Assembly (NCBI GenBank): GCA_964371365.1
Contig: CAYJMO010000056.1
Location: forward strand, 1 to 13,853
Direction of reading: 5' to 3'
DNA length: 13,853 nt
Source: CAYJBH01 sp964371365
Lineage (GTDB): Bacteria; Bacillota; Clostridia; Oscillospirales; Ruminococcaceae
Shown here: one piece after another, positions 6,422 through 13,661 of the stretch
Layout: each line of letters opens with the position of its first letter
Position numbering within the stretch: the first letter of the stretch is position 1
The notes under the pieces: model-generated
The model's input: only the letters and a program-made list of their open reading frames with translations
Database searches by the model: none
What the model was told of the DNA's origin: nothing
Position numbers and translations under genes: made by a program

Positions 6422-7555
6422 ATGCAAAAACTGCTAAAAAATGCAAGAGTACATACCGTAGTTGATGGGACAATTGAGAACGGCTTTATAGTTATTGAGG
6501 GACAGCGCATTGCCGAGATCGGCGAAATGAGCGCATGTCCCTCTTTTGATGGCGAATCATTCGATCTTCGCGGCCTGTCGGTCTACCCCGGATTTATAGA
6601 TGCCCACTGCCATGTAGGAATGTGGGAAGACGGTCTGGGCTTTGAGGGTGCGGACGGCAACGAGGTCACCGATCCGGTGACGGCAGATCTTCGTGGTATA
6701 GACGGTGTCAATCCGCAGGATAGATGCTTTGACGAGGCGATAAAGGGCGGTGTCACTGCGATTGTAACCGGACCCGGCAGTGCGAACCCCATCGGCGGCA
6801 CGCTCACCTGTCTGCATACCCACGGTGATTTTGTAGACGACATGATTATCAAAGAGCCGATTGCGATGAAGATGGCACTCGGTGAAAATCCCAAGCGTTG
6901 CTATCACAGCAAACAAAAAGCCCCCGAGACACGGATGGGCACACTTTCTATTATTAGAAATGCTCTGGAAGAATCACGTCGATACGACAATGAGGACGAG
7001 AAGTATTCCCCTAAATCGAGGGCGTTAGGTGCGGTTACCAAGCAACATCTGCCGGCACACATTCACGCCCACCGTGCCGACGATATCTTCAGCGCGGTGC
7101 GTCTTGCGCAGGAGTTTTCTCTTGATTTGACATTAGTGCACGCTACCGAGGGGTATATGATCGCTCCTCGACTTGCCGAGCTCGGTGTGAAGATGATAAT
7201 CGGACCAATAATGGTTGATCGCTCTAAACCGGAACTCCGCAACCTCACCCCGAGTGCCGCCTCGATATTAGAGCAGCAGGGGGTCGAGTTTGCCCTTTGC
7301 ACTGACCACCCTGTCATACCGGTGCAGTATCTGCCGATAATGGCAGGGCTTGCTATGCGTGAGGGGCTATCGCGTGAGACTGCACTGCGCTCCATCACGC
7401 TGACAGCCGCAAAGATTCTCGGTCTTTCACAGCATATAGGAAGTATAGCTGTCGGATGTTATGCCGATCTGTGCGTGTTTGACGGCGACCCGCTCTCCCT
7501 TGAGGGGAAAAATCAGATGACCTTTGTCAAAGGCGAGCTTTGTTTTTCTGTTTAA
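6422..7555 (+). CDS. Metal-dependent amidohydrolase (imidazolonepropionase-like)
   Basis: A 377-residue cytosolic hydrolase of the amidohydrolase superfamily. A small N-terminal beta domain leads into PGFIDAHCHVG with metal ligands H62 and H64. Further ligands are in PAHIHAHRADD (H213/H215), LVHATEG (H240) and CTDHP (D295); this is the usual set for a one- or two-metal site. GSIAVGCYADLCVFDGDPL near the end is the strand returning to the beta domain. The family hydrolyses cyclic amides or similar C-N bonds; the substrate here is unknown and hutI or dihydroorotase identity should not be assumed. The start ATG follows AAGGGTG, 17 bases after divIC, so it may be co-transcribed with the yabP-yabQ-divIC unit. 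It ends 16 bases from convergent trkH, with no visible terminator. Confidence 0.9.
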   Translation: MQKLLKNARVHTVVDGTIENGFIVIEGQRIAEIGEMSACPSFDGESFDLRGLSVYPGFIDAHCHVGMWEDGLGFEGADGNEVTDPVTADLRGIDGVNPQDRCFDEAIKGGVTAIVTGPGSANPIGGTLTCLHTHGDFVDDMIIKEPIAMKMALGENPKRCYHSKQKAPETRMGTLSIIRNALEESRRYDNEDEKYSPKSRALGAVTKQHLPAHIHAHRADDIFSAVRLAQEFSLDLTLVHATEGYMIAPRLAELGVKMIIGPIMVDRSKPELRNLTPSAASILEQQGVEFALCTDHPVIPVQYLPIMAGLAMREGLSRETALRSITLTAAKILGLSQHIGSIAVGCYADLCVFDGDPLSLEGKNQMTFVKGELCFSV

Positions 7556-7571
7556 GCGTAAAACAATCAGC

Positions 7572-9011
7572 CTATCTTCTCCATGCCGACGGCGCAAAGA
7601 GTAGTATCATCGGGAGGATTTCCAATCGTCCTATGACCATGTTGAATATCAGAACTATTTTAGACAGCACAGAAAATTCTGAGTAGTTTCCGGTCGGACC
7701 GACCATGTCGAGACCGGGGCCTATGTTATTAAGGCATGCGACCACCGCAGTGAGTGAAGTCTCGAATGAAAACCCATCCAACGACACTACCAAAAATGAC
7801 CCGAGTAGGATAAACATATAAAGCACAAAATAGGTTTTAACCTCCTTGACGGTGCTTTCCTCTACCCTCCTGCCCTGCAACCGAACGATATTGACGCTGC
7901 TCGGAAAGAGCTGGGAGCGCAGATCACAGCCGACCGACTTGACAAGGATAATAAATCGCGAGACTTTAAGTCCGCCACCGGTCGAGCCGGCAGATGCGCC
8001 GACAAACATCAGCAGGACAAGCAGTGTTTTGGAAAACTCCGGCCAGAGATCAAAGTCGGCGGTTGCATAACCGGTGGTGGTCATGATGGTTGCAACCTGA
8101 AATGCCGCAATTCGCACCGCATCACCGACACTGTCATACATATTATAGATATTAAAAGCGATGACGGTAATGCTCGCGATGACGATCCCGACATAGACAC
8201 GCAGCTCTTCATCAAAAAACACCTTGCCTATCTGACGCACAAGCAGTAGGAAATAGAGGTTGAAGTTGATACCGAACAACAACATAAACACCGTTATTAC
8301 CACCTCGATTGCAGGATTTTCATATGCCGCTATCGAGGCATTTTTTATGGAAAAGCCACCCGTTCCCGCCGTGCCAAATGAGTGAACAATGCTGTCAAAT
8401 AAGGGCATGCCGCACAAAATCAACAGGATTATCTCGATTATCGTGAGCACAAGATAAATCCCGTACAATATCATGGCGGTAGTTCGCATCTTAGGCATAA
8501 GTTTAGAGACGGTCGGTCCCGGAACCTCGGCGCGCATAACAAACATGTTTCGACCACCCGATAGCGGCAGAATGGCGAGAAGAAAGACCAAAACGCCCAT
8601 ACCACCTATCCAATGGGTGAAACTTCGCCAAAACAGTATCCCTTTATCAAGCACCTCCACGTCACTTAATATCGACGCACCCGTTGTAGTAAAACCGGAC
8701 ATGCTTTCAAAAACCGCATCCACAAAGCTGACGGTCGAGCCGGAAAAGACAAACGGCAGTGCCCCGAATACAGATAATGTAACCCAGGACAGTGCGACAA
8801 TAATGAACCCCTCACGAGCAAAAATGCGTGTGTTCTTGGGTTTTAAAAGCATCAGCAAAAAACCGACAAAGGCAGTTATTGCGATGGCGGTTATGAGTGC
8901 CTGTGTGTCACCTCCCGAATAGATAAGCGACACCAAAAGCGGTGCTAACATCAGGACCGCCATACACAATTGAACAATTCCGACCGTGTATCCGATCATC
9001 CTAAAATTCAT
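7572..9011 (-). CDS. trkH: TrkH-family potassium uptake channel subunit
   Basis: A 479-residue membrane protein of the TrkH/KtrB family that carries K+ into the cell. Four pore-loop repeats can be seen: SGFTTTGAS (105-113), FGTAGTGGFS (212-221), TTTGYATADFD (311-321) and NNIGPG (428-433), each with the selectivity-filter glycine. The glycine- and serine-rich GASAGSTGGGLK (338-349) is the intramembrane gate loop of the third repeat. The conserved GRLEILPMILLF ends the protein. The start ATG at 9011 follows GAGGGA by about 10 bases. It lies 15 bases after trkA, whose product gates it, so the two form a unit. The downstream end runs into the convergent amidohydrolase gene with no terminator. Confidence 0.95.
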   Translation of the reverse strand: MNFRMIGYTVGIVQLCMAVLMLAPLLVSLIYSGGDTQALITAIAITAFVGFLLMLLKPKNTRIFAREGFIIVALSWVTLSVFGALPFVFSGSTVSFVDAVFESMSGFTTTGASILSDVEVLDKGILFWRSFTHWIGGMGVLVFLLAILPLSGGRNMFVMRAEVPGPTVSKLMPKMRTTAMILYGIYLVLTIIEIILLILCGMPLFDSIVHSFGTAGTGGFSIKNASIAAYENPAIEVVITVFMLLFGINFNLYFLLLVRQIGKVFFDEELRVYVGIVIASITVIAFNIYNMYDSVGDAVRIAAFQVATIMTTTGYATADFDLWPEFSKTLLVLLMFVGASAGSTGGGLKVSRFIILVKSVGCDLRSQLFPSSVNIVRLQGRRVEESTVKEVKTYFVLYMFILLGSFLVVSLDGFSFETSLTAVVACLNNIGPGLDMVGPTGNYSEFSVLSKIVLIFNMVIGRLEILPMILLFAPSAWRR

Positions 9012-9026
9012 GTCGTGGCGTTCCCT

Positions 9027-10376
9027 CTACTCAAATATTTCGGATAGATCCCGTAACCTCGGGAGAGTGGTGGTGACAATAACTCGGTCACCTACCTCGA
9101 TGGTGGACTCACCCGATGGATATATTATCTTCCCCTTGCGCATTATACAGGCTATCAACGCGAGGGGGCTAATCACAAGCTCGGCAAGAGGTATTCCGAT
9201 AAAATCGCCGTGCTCCGCCTTAAAGTCCAACGCTTCAACCTGTCCGTCCAGGATGCGATAGAGTGCATTGACCTTACTACCCATGCTGTTTTGCATGGCA
9301 CGAACATAGCTGACTATCTGTGCGGCTGTGATGTATTTCGGTGATATTACGGTGTGTAGGTGCAGATCCTCTAAAATGGTGTTAAAGGATTGACGGCTTA
9401 TCTTGGTGACCACCTTGCACTCCGGATTTTGCACCATCAACGAGATGATAACATTCTGTTCGTCCATGCCGGTCAACGCGACCAGTGCATCGGCGGCATC
9501 GAGGCGTGCCTCTCGCCAAAGGTCGGTGGTTGTTCCGTCGCCACATATAACCCTCGCGCCCGGCAACAGCTCACAGAGTTGTGCCGCACGGGCATAGTCC
9601 TTTTCCACAATCTTAACGTGTATACCCTGCTTTAATAGTGAGAGGGTCAGATAGTAGGCGATGGTGCCGCCTCCTATGATAACCACATCTCGAACCGTCT
9701 TTTTAAATATGCGCAGTTTTTTAAAAAACCTTGAAATTTTACTGCGATTGCCGGTAATGGATATCTTATCATCCACCTCAAACACGAAATCCCCATTGGG
9801 GATAAACACATCTTCACCACGGTCAACCGCACACACAATGAAGCCGTCCTGCGACTCTCTACGGAGATCGGCAAGACGACGTCCTATGATGGGGTTGCCC
9901 TCCATCAATTTAATCTCTACCACCTCAACCTTGCCACCCGCAAAGGTATCAACGTTGACGGCAGAAGGAAAGCGCAACACTTTCAGTATCTCGATAGCAC
10001 TTTCTTTTTCCGGATTAATGGTCATAGAAAGTCCCATCTCCTCTTTTAAGAAAGAAAGAGATTTAAGGTAGTCCATGGTGCGCACGCGCGCGATGGTGTG
10101 GTTGGTGCCAAGTTTTTTAGCAAGCATACAGGAGAGGATATTGATCTCGTCCATCGATGTCGCTGCAATGAGCAGGTCGGCTGTCTCCGCTCCTGCCTCT
10201 CGCAGTGTGTCGATGTTAGCACCGTTGCCCTTGATGGTTATAACATCAAGACGATTTTTGGAGTCGGTGAGCACCTCCTCCTTACTGTCAATGACGACAA
10301 GGTCATGTCCCTCAAGTGCCAAAAGGCGCGTGAGGGTGAACCCGACTTTACCGTCGCCGACGATGATAATGTTCAT
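9027..10376 (-). CDS. trkA: TrkA: cytoplasmic regulator of K+ uptake with two RCK domains
   Basis: A 449-residue soluble protein that binds NAD(H) or nucleotides and controls TrkH. It is a tandem duplication: RCK_N 1 (about 1-120) with GDGKVG (7-12) and acidic D30 at the end of strand 2; RCK_C 1 (about 140-218); RCK_N 2 (about 228-345) with GGGTIA (235-240) and E258; RCK_C 2 (about 365-447). The second nucleotide motif has lost its third glycine (A240), so the two sites may bind differently. Full length with both halves is the E. coli TrkA type, not the single-RCK KtrA type. The start ATG follows TAGGA by 10 bases. It lies 25 bases after jag. Confidence 0.95.
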   Translation of the reverse strand: MNIIIVGDGKVGFTLTRLLALEGHDLVVIDSKEEVLTDSKNRLDVITIKGNGANIDTLREAGAETADLLIAATSMDEINILSCMLAKKLGTNHTIARVRTMDYLKSLSFLKEEMGLSMTINPEKESAIEILKVLRFPSAVNVDTFAGGKVEVVEIKLMEGNPIIGRRLADLRRESQDGFIVCAVDRGEDVFIPNGDFVFEVDDKISITGNRSKISRFFKKLRIFKKTVRDVVIIGGGTIAYYLTLSLLKQGIHVKIVEKDYARAAQLCELLPGARVICGDGTTTDLWREARLDAADALVALTGMDEQNVIISLMVQNPECKVVTKISRQSFNTILEDLHLHTVISPKYITAAQIVSYVRAMQNSMGSKVNALYRILDGQVEALDFKAEHGDFIGIPLAELVISPLALIACIMRKGKIIYPSGESTIEVGDRVIVTTTLPRLRDLSEIFE

Positions 10377-10401
10377 TATTTGGTATTCCTACAATGATGC
10401 C

Positions 10402-11460
10402 TTATAACTCAATCTTTGAAAAAAGCGGTTTTGCGGTGTCATCGTCCACCTTTTCGGTACGAGTGGATACTACAGGGGGTTGTTTGGGTCGGCGGTCACG
10501 GTCGCCTCGTTGATTTTTCCCTCGTCCATAGCGATCGGACTTGCCGTCACGGTCGTTGCGCTCACCACGCCTCGGTCCACGTCTGCCACGGTCGCGGTCG
10601 GAATAACGAATATTGTCGGTGAGACCCTCTGCCTCACTATAGATAACTATATGACGACGCTCACCATCACCCTGTGACTCACTCGCAACACCTTCTATTT
10701 CTCCTATTGCGGTGTGAATTATTCTACGCTCATATGGGTTCATCGGCTCCAACGCATACGGTCTGCCACTGCTTAATACATTGGTAGCGATACGTTTTGC
10801 CAGCTCGCCGAGGTCGCTCTCTCTTTTTTCGCGATAGCCGGCAACGTCCAACGACATTTTTTCAAAATTGCCGCCGATGCTGTTGGCGACAAGGGATGTA
10901 AGGTAGGACAGCGCTTCCATCGTCTCGCCTCTCTTGCCTATGAGTATCGACAGATTTTCACCCGCTATTCCGAGCACCGCACCGCGGTCCGCAGTCTCGG
11001 GAGTAATGGTCACATCGCCGAGCTCCATCGCACCGAAAACTTTATTCAAAAACTCGGTGGCAATCTCGGTCTTGCGGTTAAGCGTTGCGATATCCTCCTC
11101 GGTTCTCACGTTGGAGCGGGGCTGTTTCGGGGTGGATTGCTGTTTAGGTTTATTCTGCTTTTGCGGCTTGCTTGGTTGACTGGGCTGTTCATTTTTTTGA
11201 GGTGCCAATTTTTGTTGTTGAACAGGTTTCTCGGCAGGCTTTTTGGGTGCCGGTGCGCTCTTAACAGGCTCCTTCACCGGGACGGGTATCGGCTCGTCAC
11301 GTGTTATCTTCACCTTTGCCGGAGTAGATTTAAAGAGTCGACGCACCGGTGTTTCCAGTATCTCGACCGAGACATCGTCTCGAGACAGACCGAGCTGCGC
11401 GAGCCCCTCCTCGATGGCGAGGTCGATGGTTTTGCCGGTGCAGATTATCTCGTTTTGCAT
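10402..11460 (-). CDS. jag: Jag/KhpB RNA-binding protein with a basic RG-rich tail
   Basis: A 352-residue protein with the Jag order: Jag-N domain (1-52, with VRRLFKSTPAKVKI), a proline/lysine/glutamine-rich disordered linker (about 55-118), a type II KH domain whose GKRG loop is residues 175-178, and an R3H domain with R245-x3-H249 in YERRIIHTAI. In Gram-positives this protein works with KhpA, binds many RNAs and affects cell elongation and division. It lies directly after yidC as usual, 36 bases downstream, with AGGAAAGGA before the ATG. It is longer than many Jag proteins because of residues about 286-335, a run of RG, RD and RR repeats resembling eukaryotic RGG tails, ending in a short acidic and hydrophobic peptide (KPLFSKIEL). 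Such a tail probably adds nonspecific RNA affinity. Confidence 0.93.
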   Translation of the reverse strand: MQNEIICTGKTIDLAIEEGLAQLGLSRDDVSVEILETPVRRLFKSTPAKVKITRDEPIPVPVKEPVKSAPAPKKPAEKPVQQQKLAPQKNEQPSQPSKPQKQNKPKQQSTPKQPRSNVRTEEDIATLNRKTEIATEFLNKVFGAMELGDVTITPETADRGAVLGIAGENLSILIGKRGETMEALSYLTSLVANSIGGNFEKMSLDVAGYREKRESDLGELAKRIATNVLSSGRPYALEPMNPYERRIIHTAIGEIEGVASESQGDGERRHIVIYSEAEGLTDNIRYSDRDRGRRGPRRGERNDRDGKSDRYGRGKNQRGDRDRRPKQPPVVSTRTEKVDDDTAKPLFSKIEL

Positions 11461-11496
11461 GTTTAAATTCCTTTCCTATCAGTTTAGAAGACACAA

Positions 11497-12498
11497 TCAG
11501 TCTTCATATTTCTTTGAAAACGCATCACGTGCCTGTTGCAGTCGTATCTTTTCAAGCTCGGTCTGGGATACATTCTTTTCCACAACCTCACCCTCCGGCG
11601 TTTCAACCTTGACTACCTTGGTCTTTTTCTTTTTATTCTTTCTTTTTTCCTCAATCTCCTGTTGGAACTGTGCTTTTAAAACTTCAGGGTCATGAATTTT
11701 TCTAACAATAATGCTCTGTGCAAGATTTAATAGGTTGGAGCCTATCCAGTAAAAGGTAACTCCGGCAGGCATGGAAAAGCCGAAGAACAGGAACATGAAA
11801 CTGGAGATGTAGGGCAACATCTTCATAGAACCCTCCATCTTCGCGCCCGACATCTTGGTAGAGACGGTCATGGAGAGTATCATGGTAGCAAAAGACAGTA
11901 TAGGTATAATCCAGATAATATCAAGGTCGGTAAAGGAGGGGGTGGTCGCGAGGTTCATTCCGAAAAAGTTGAGATCTAACGATTCTATACTGCTAAGCTC
12001 GTCAGAGGTAAAAATGTCGGCATATTCAGAGGGAGACTGCTGAATCACACTGATGAGCGTTGCCTCAATTCCTCGTATAGCACCGTCCAGACCGGACATC
12101 TCCATCGCAGAGGCGATAGACTCTTTAGAGACATTTACAATGTAGGTGAGAGGGTTGTAGACGACGTCGATAAGACCGAACAGGATAGGCATCTGCACCA
12201 AAAGCGGCAGACATCCGGCAAGCGGAGAATAGCCATGTTCTTGTTGCAGGCGCAACAGCTCCTCCTGTTGGCGTTGTTTATCGTTGGCGTATGTTTTATT
12301 GATCTCGCTGAGAACCGGTTGGAATGCCGCCATCTTGGCGGAGGATTTTTGTTGCTTCAATGCAAGGGGGAAGAGCAACAGTTTAGTTGCAAGCGCGAAC
12401 AGGAACAAGGACAGCCAGTAGGAGCCGGCAAACCCTTGTATTACACGCATGACAACACCCAATATGCTCGGGATAAATGTCGTGATAGATTCCCACAT
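11497..12498 (-). CDS. yidC: YidC/OxaA/SpoIIIJ membrane protein insertase
   Basis: A 333-residue insertase that places proteins in the membrane alone or with Sec. Core helices are about 25-46, 93-115, 193-213 and 228-262. Diagnostic segments are TKLLLFPLALKQQKSSAKM (38-56), a cytoplasmic coiled hairpin (60-88), GYSPLAGCLPLLVQMPILFGL (89-109) and MPAGVTFYWIGSNLLNLAQ (243-261). The groove's conserved arginine is replaced by K39, keeping the positive charge. Residues 116-190 form an unusually long external loop. The C-terminal tail (265-333) is basic and coiled. No lipoprotein signal peptide with a cysteine is seen, unlike Bacillus SpoIIIJ. An in-frame TAA lies 6 bases upstream of ATG 12498, fixing the start; AGAAAGGA is about 15 bases away, a poor spacing. 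Confidence 0.94.
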   Translation of the reverse strand: MWESITTFIPSILGVVMRVIQGFAGSYWLSLFLFALATKLLLFPLALKQQKSSAKMAAFQPVLSEINKTYANDKQRQQEELLRLQQEHGYSPLAGCLPLLVQMPILFGLIDVVYNPLTYIVNVSKESIASAMEMSGLDGAIRGIEATLISVIQQSPSEYADIFTSDELSSIESLDLNFFGMNLATTPSFTDLDIIWIIPILSFATMILSMTVSTKMSGAKMEGSMKMLPYISSFMFLFFGFSMPAGVTFYWIGSNLLNLAQSIIVRKIHDPEVLKAQFQQEIEEKRKNKKKKTKVVKVETPEGEVVEKNVSQTELEKIRLQQARDAFSKKYED

Positions 12499-12578
12499 AG
12501 ATTAGAAAACCATTCCTTTCTAAAAGGTTGATAGACTCAAAAGTATAAAACTTAACATAAAATCCATATTTTAGAATA

Positions 12579-12605
12579 GCATAAAAAAGGCATGTGATTT
12601 TATGC
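12579..12605 (-). other. AT-rich hairpin in the yidD-yidC gap
   Basis: GCATAAAA (12579-12586) pairs perfectly with TTTTATGC (12598-12605) around an 11-base loop. It is the only clear structure in the 133 bases between yidD and yidC, an unusually long gap for this tightly packed set. No T-run follows on the minus strand, so it might be an RNA-processing or attenuation site. No convincing separate yidC promoter was found. Confidence 0.3.
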
Positions 12606-12631
12606 ATATGAGTTACTGAGTGATTAAAGAT

Positions 12632-12886
12632 TCAGTTTTTATACTGATCTCTTTTAAGTGTAAACTCTTCCGGCACGGGATCAAAACCGAAACCTCCAAA
12701 CGGATTACAGCGCAATATTCGCAAAAACGCCAAAAGACCACCCCGCAAAACCCCGTGTAGCGAGATAGCCTCAATAGCATAGCGGCTACAAGTAGGTGTA
12801 TAACGGCAATGGTGGCCGAGGAGTGGAGATATGAACATCTGATATCCCCGTATAGGCAGTATAAACAATTGTCTGATTAAACGCAT
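12632..12886 (-). CDS. yidD: YidD membrane protein insertion efficiency factor
   Basis: An 84-residue protein matching the YidD family (DUF37): an amphipathic N-terminal helix (LIRQLFILPIRGYQMFISPLLG), a cysteine-rich core (C27, C33) with CRYTPTCSRYAIEAISLHG, then GLLAFLRILRCNPFGGFGFDPVPE. The family sits on the inner face of the membrane and assists YidC-dependent insertion. It overlaps the end of rnpA by 10 bases, as is common, so translation is probably coupled, and yidC is the next gene. Length is typical for the family. Confidence 0.95.
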   Translation of the reverse strand: MRLIRQLFILPIRGYQMFISPLLGHHCRYTPTCSRYAIEAISLHGVLRGGLLAFLRILRCNPFGGFGFDPVPEEFTLKRDQYKN

Positions 12887-13200
12887 CGTTTTTTTAGGTG
12901 TCGTTTAATTATATCGGCAAGCACGGTACTCTTTGAATCAGAGGTAGCACTCCTCGCGACCAGCACGACATCGTATCCGAGATCTGTCGGTATCGATACA
13001 TTCGCCGCCTCGCGCAGTATGCGTCTTGCCCTATTTCTTGTAACGGCACCCCCTATTTTTTTAGAGGTTGTAATCCCGAGTCTTGTCTCACCAAGGTTGT
13101 TTTTGTAAAGATAGGTGACGACGAGGGGATGTGTTATGTAGCTCCCGCGCTTATAACAGCGAGAAAACTCATAATTTTTGTTCAGTGAACGATGACGCAC
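12877..13200 (-). CDS. rnpA: Ribonuclease P protein component
   Basis: A 107-residue basic protein that binds RNase P RNA and helps it recognise the 5' leader of pre-tRNA. The N-terminal RSLNKNYEFSRCYKRGS segment and the RNR box TRNRARRILREA (54-65), the main RNA-binding helix, are clear. TSKKIGGAV before it is also conserved. The start is GTG at 13200, only 2 bases after the rpmH stop, with no strong ribosome-binding site; translation is probably coupled to rpmH. A weak CGGA lies within the end of rpmH. The C-terminus (about 80-107) has the usual VVLVAR strand and final basic helix. Confidence 0.95.
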   Translation of the reverse strand: MRHRSLNKNYEFSRCYKRGSYITHPLVVTYLYKNNLGETRLGITTSKKIGGAVTRNRARRILREAANVSIPTDLGYDVVLVARSATSDSKSTVLADIIKRHLKKRCV

Positions 13201-13202
13201 CG

Positions 13203-13337
13203 TTAAATTCCGAGAACGGCGCGACCTCTCGAACGGCGACGGGCAAGCACTTTGCGTCCGTTTTTGCTCTTAGAGCGTGAGAGAAATCCGTGCACACGAG
13301 CACGATGACGTTTTTTCGGTTGAAATGTTCTTTTCAT
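13203..13337 (-). CDS. rpmH: 50S ribosomal protein L34
   Basis: A 44-residue very basic protein beginning MKRTFQPKKRHRARVHGF and ending RRRSRGRAVLGI, the standard L34 sequence with all conserved blocks. It is a structural part of the large ribosomal subunit. The ATG at 13337 follows AGAAAGGA with 8 bases of spacing. It is the first gene of the minus-strand run rpmH-rnpA-yidD-yidC-jag, and in most bacteria dnaA lies on its other side, which here would be to the right. A consensus sigma-A promoter lies about 230 bases upstream at 13569-13597. Confidence 0.97.
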   Translation of the reverse strand: MKRTFQPKKRHRARVHGFLSRSKSKNGRKVLARRRSRGRAVLGI

Positions 13338-13407
13338 ATTGTTAGTCCTTTCTACATATAAAGAGGTAAAAAATAATAGTCAATTCATTCGGGAAAACAT
13401 CAAAGTG

Positions 13408-13445
13408 TATCATACAAAAACCGTCATTCATGGTTTTGTGTGATA
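13408..13445 (-). promoter_or_regulatory. rpmH: Stem-loop in the long rpmH leader
   Basis: The arms are 13408-13422 and 13432-13445. CC and four As pair with GG and four Ts next to a 9-base loop; after one bulged A (13416) the helix continues for eight more pairs, including one T-G pair (an A-C mismatch in the minus-strand RNA). It sits in the transcribed leader between the 13569-13597 promoter and rpmH. No T-run follows at once, so it is not a plain terminator; it could be a protein-binding or stability element for the ribosomal transcript. Confidence 0.4.
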
Positions 13446-13548
13446 GACATCTGCGTGTTTAGGGGTGTTTCGACCATACAAGACATCGGGTCAAGGTGCG
13501 ATATCCTCCATCGCATTAAAATACATGCCGAGCCGTGCAAACCTCTTT

Positions 13549-13557
13549 TTGTCCACA
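13549..13557 (+). other. Single DnaA-box-like 9-mer
   Basis: TTGTCCACA differs from the consensus DnaA box TTATCCACA at one base. It lies in the rpmH upstream region, where oriC boxes are expected in Firmicutes. Only one was found in the stretch, so it does not by itself show an origin; the main box cluster may be beyond the right edge. Confidence 0.35.
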
Positions 13558-13568
13558 TTAGCCTTTGT

Positions 13569-13597
13569 ATTATATCAAAAAAGAGTTAAGTTGTCAA
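13569..13597 (-). promoter_or_regulatory. rpmH: Perfect-consensus sigma-A promoter for the rpmH operon
   Basis: On the minus strand TTGACA (13597-13592) and TATAAT (13574-13569) are separated by exactly 17 bases, an ideal housekeeping promoter. Transcription would start near 13562 and run left through rpmH, rnpA, yidD and onward, after a leader of about 225 bases. The strength suits a ribosomal protein operon. Confidence 0.85.
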
Positions 13598-13661
13598 GTG
13601 ATTTGTTTGTTCGGGTTTGCAAATATTGTAGAAATGTCAATGATAGGTGACACTTTGGTAA

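Noticed and set aside
6557..6916. Minus-strand reading frames within the amidohydrolase gene
   Set aside because: They overlap the metal-binding motifs of a clearly conserved plus-strand enzyme and have no domain of their own.
13355..13383. A second promoter-like pair (TTGACT-17-TATATG) close to rpmH
   Set aside because: Transcription would start inside or after the rpmH ribosome-binding site, so it could not give a normally translated message.
13342..13431. A 29-codon minus-strand leader peptide frame ending just before rpmH
   Set aside because: Its ATG lies in the loop of the leader hairpin but has no Shine-Dalgarno sequence, and there is no run of regulatory codons.
13465..13650. A plus-strand 61-codon reading frame in the rpmH upstream region
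   Set aside because: It runs across the consensus rpmH promoter and has no ribosome-binding site or recognisable similarity.
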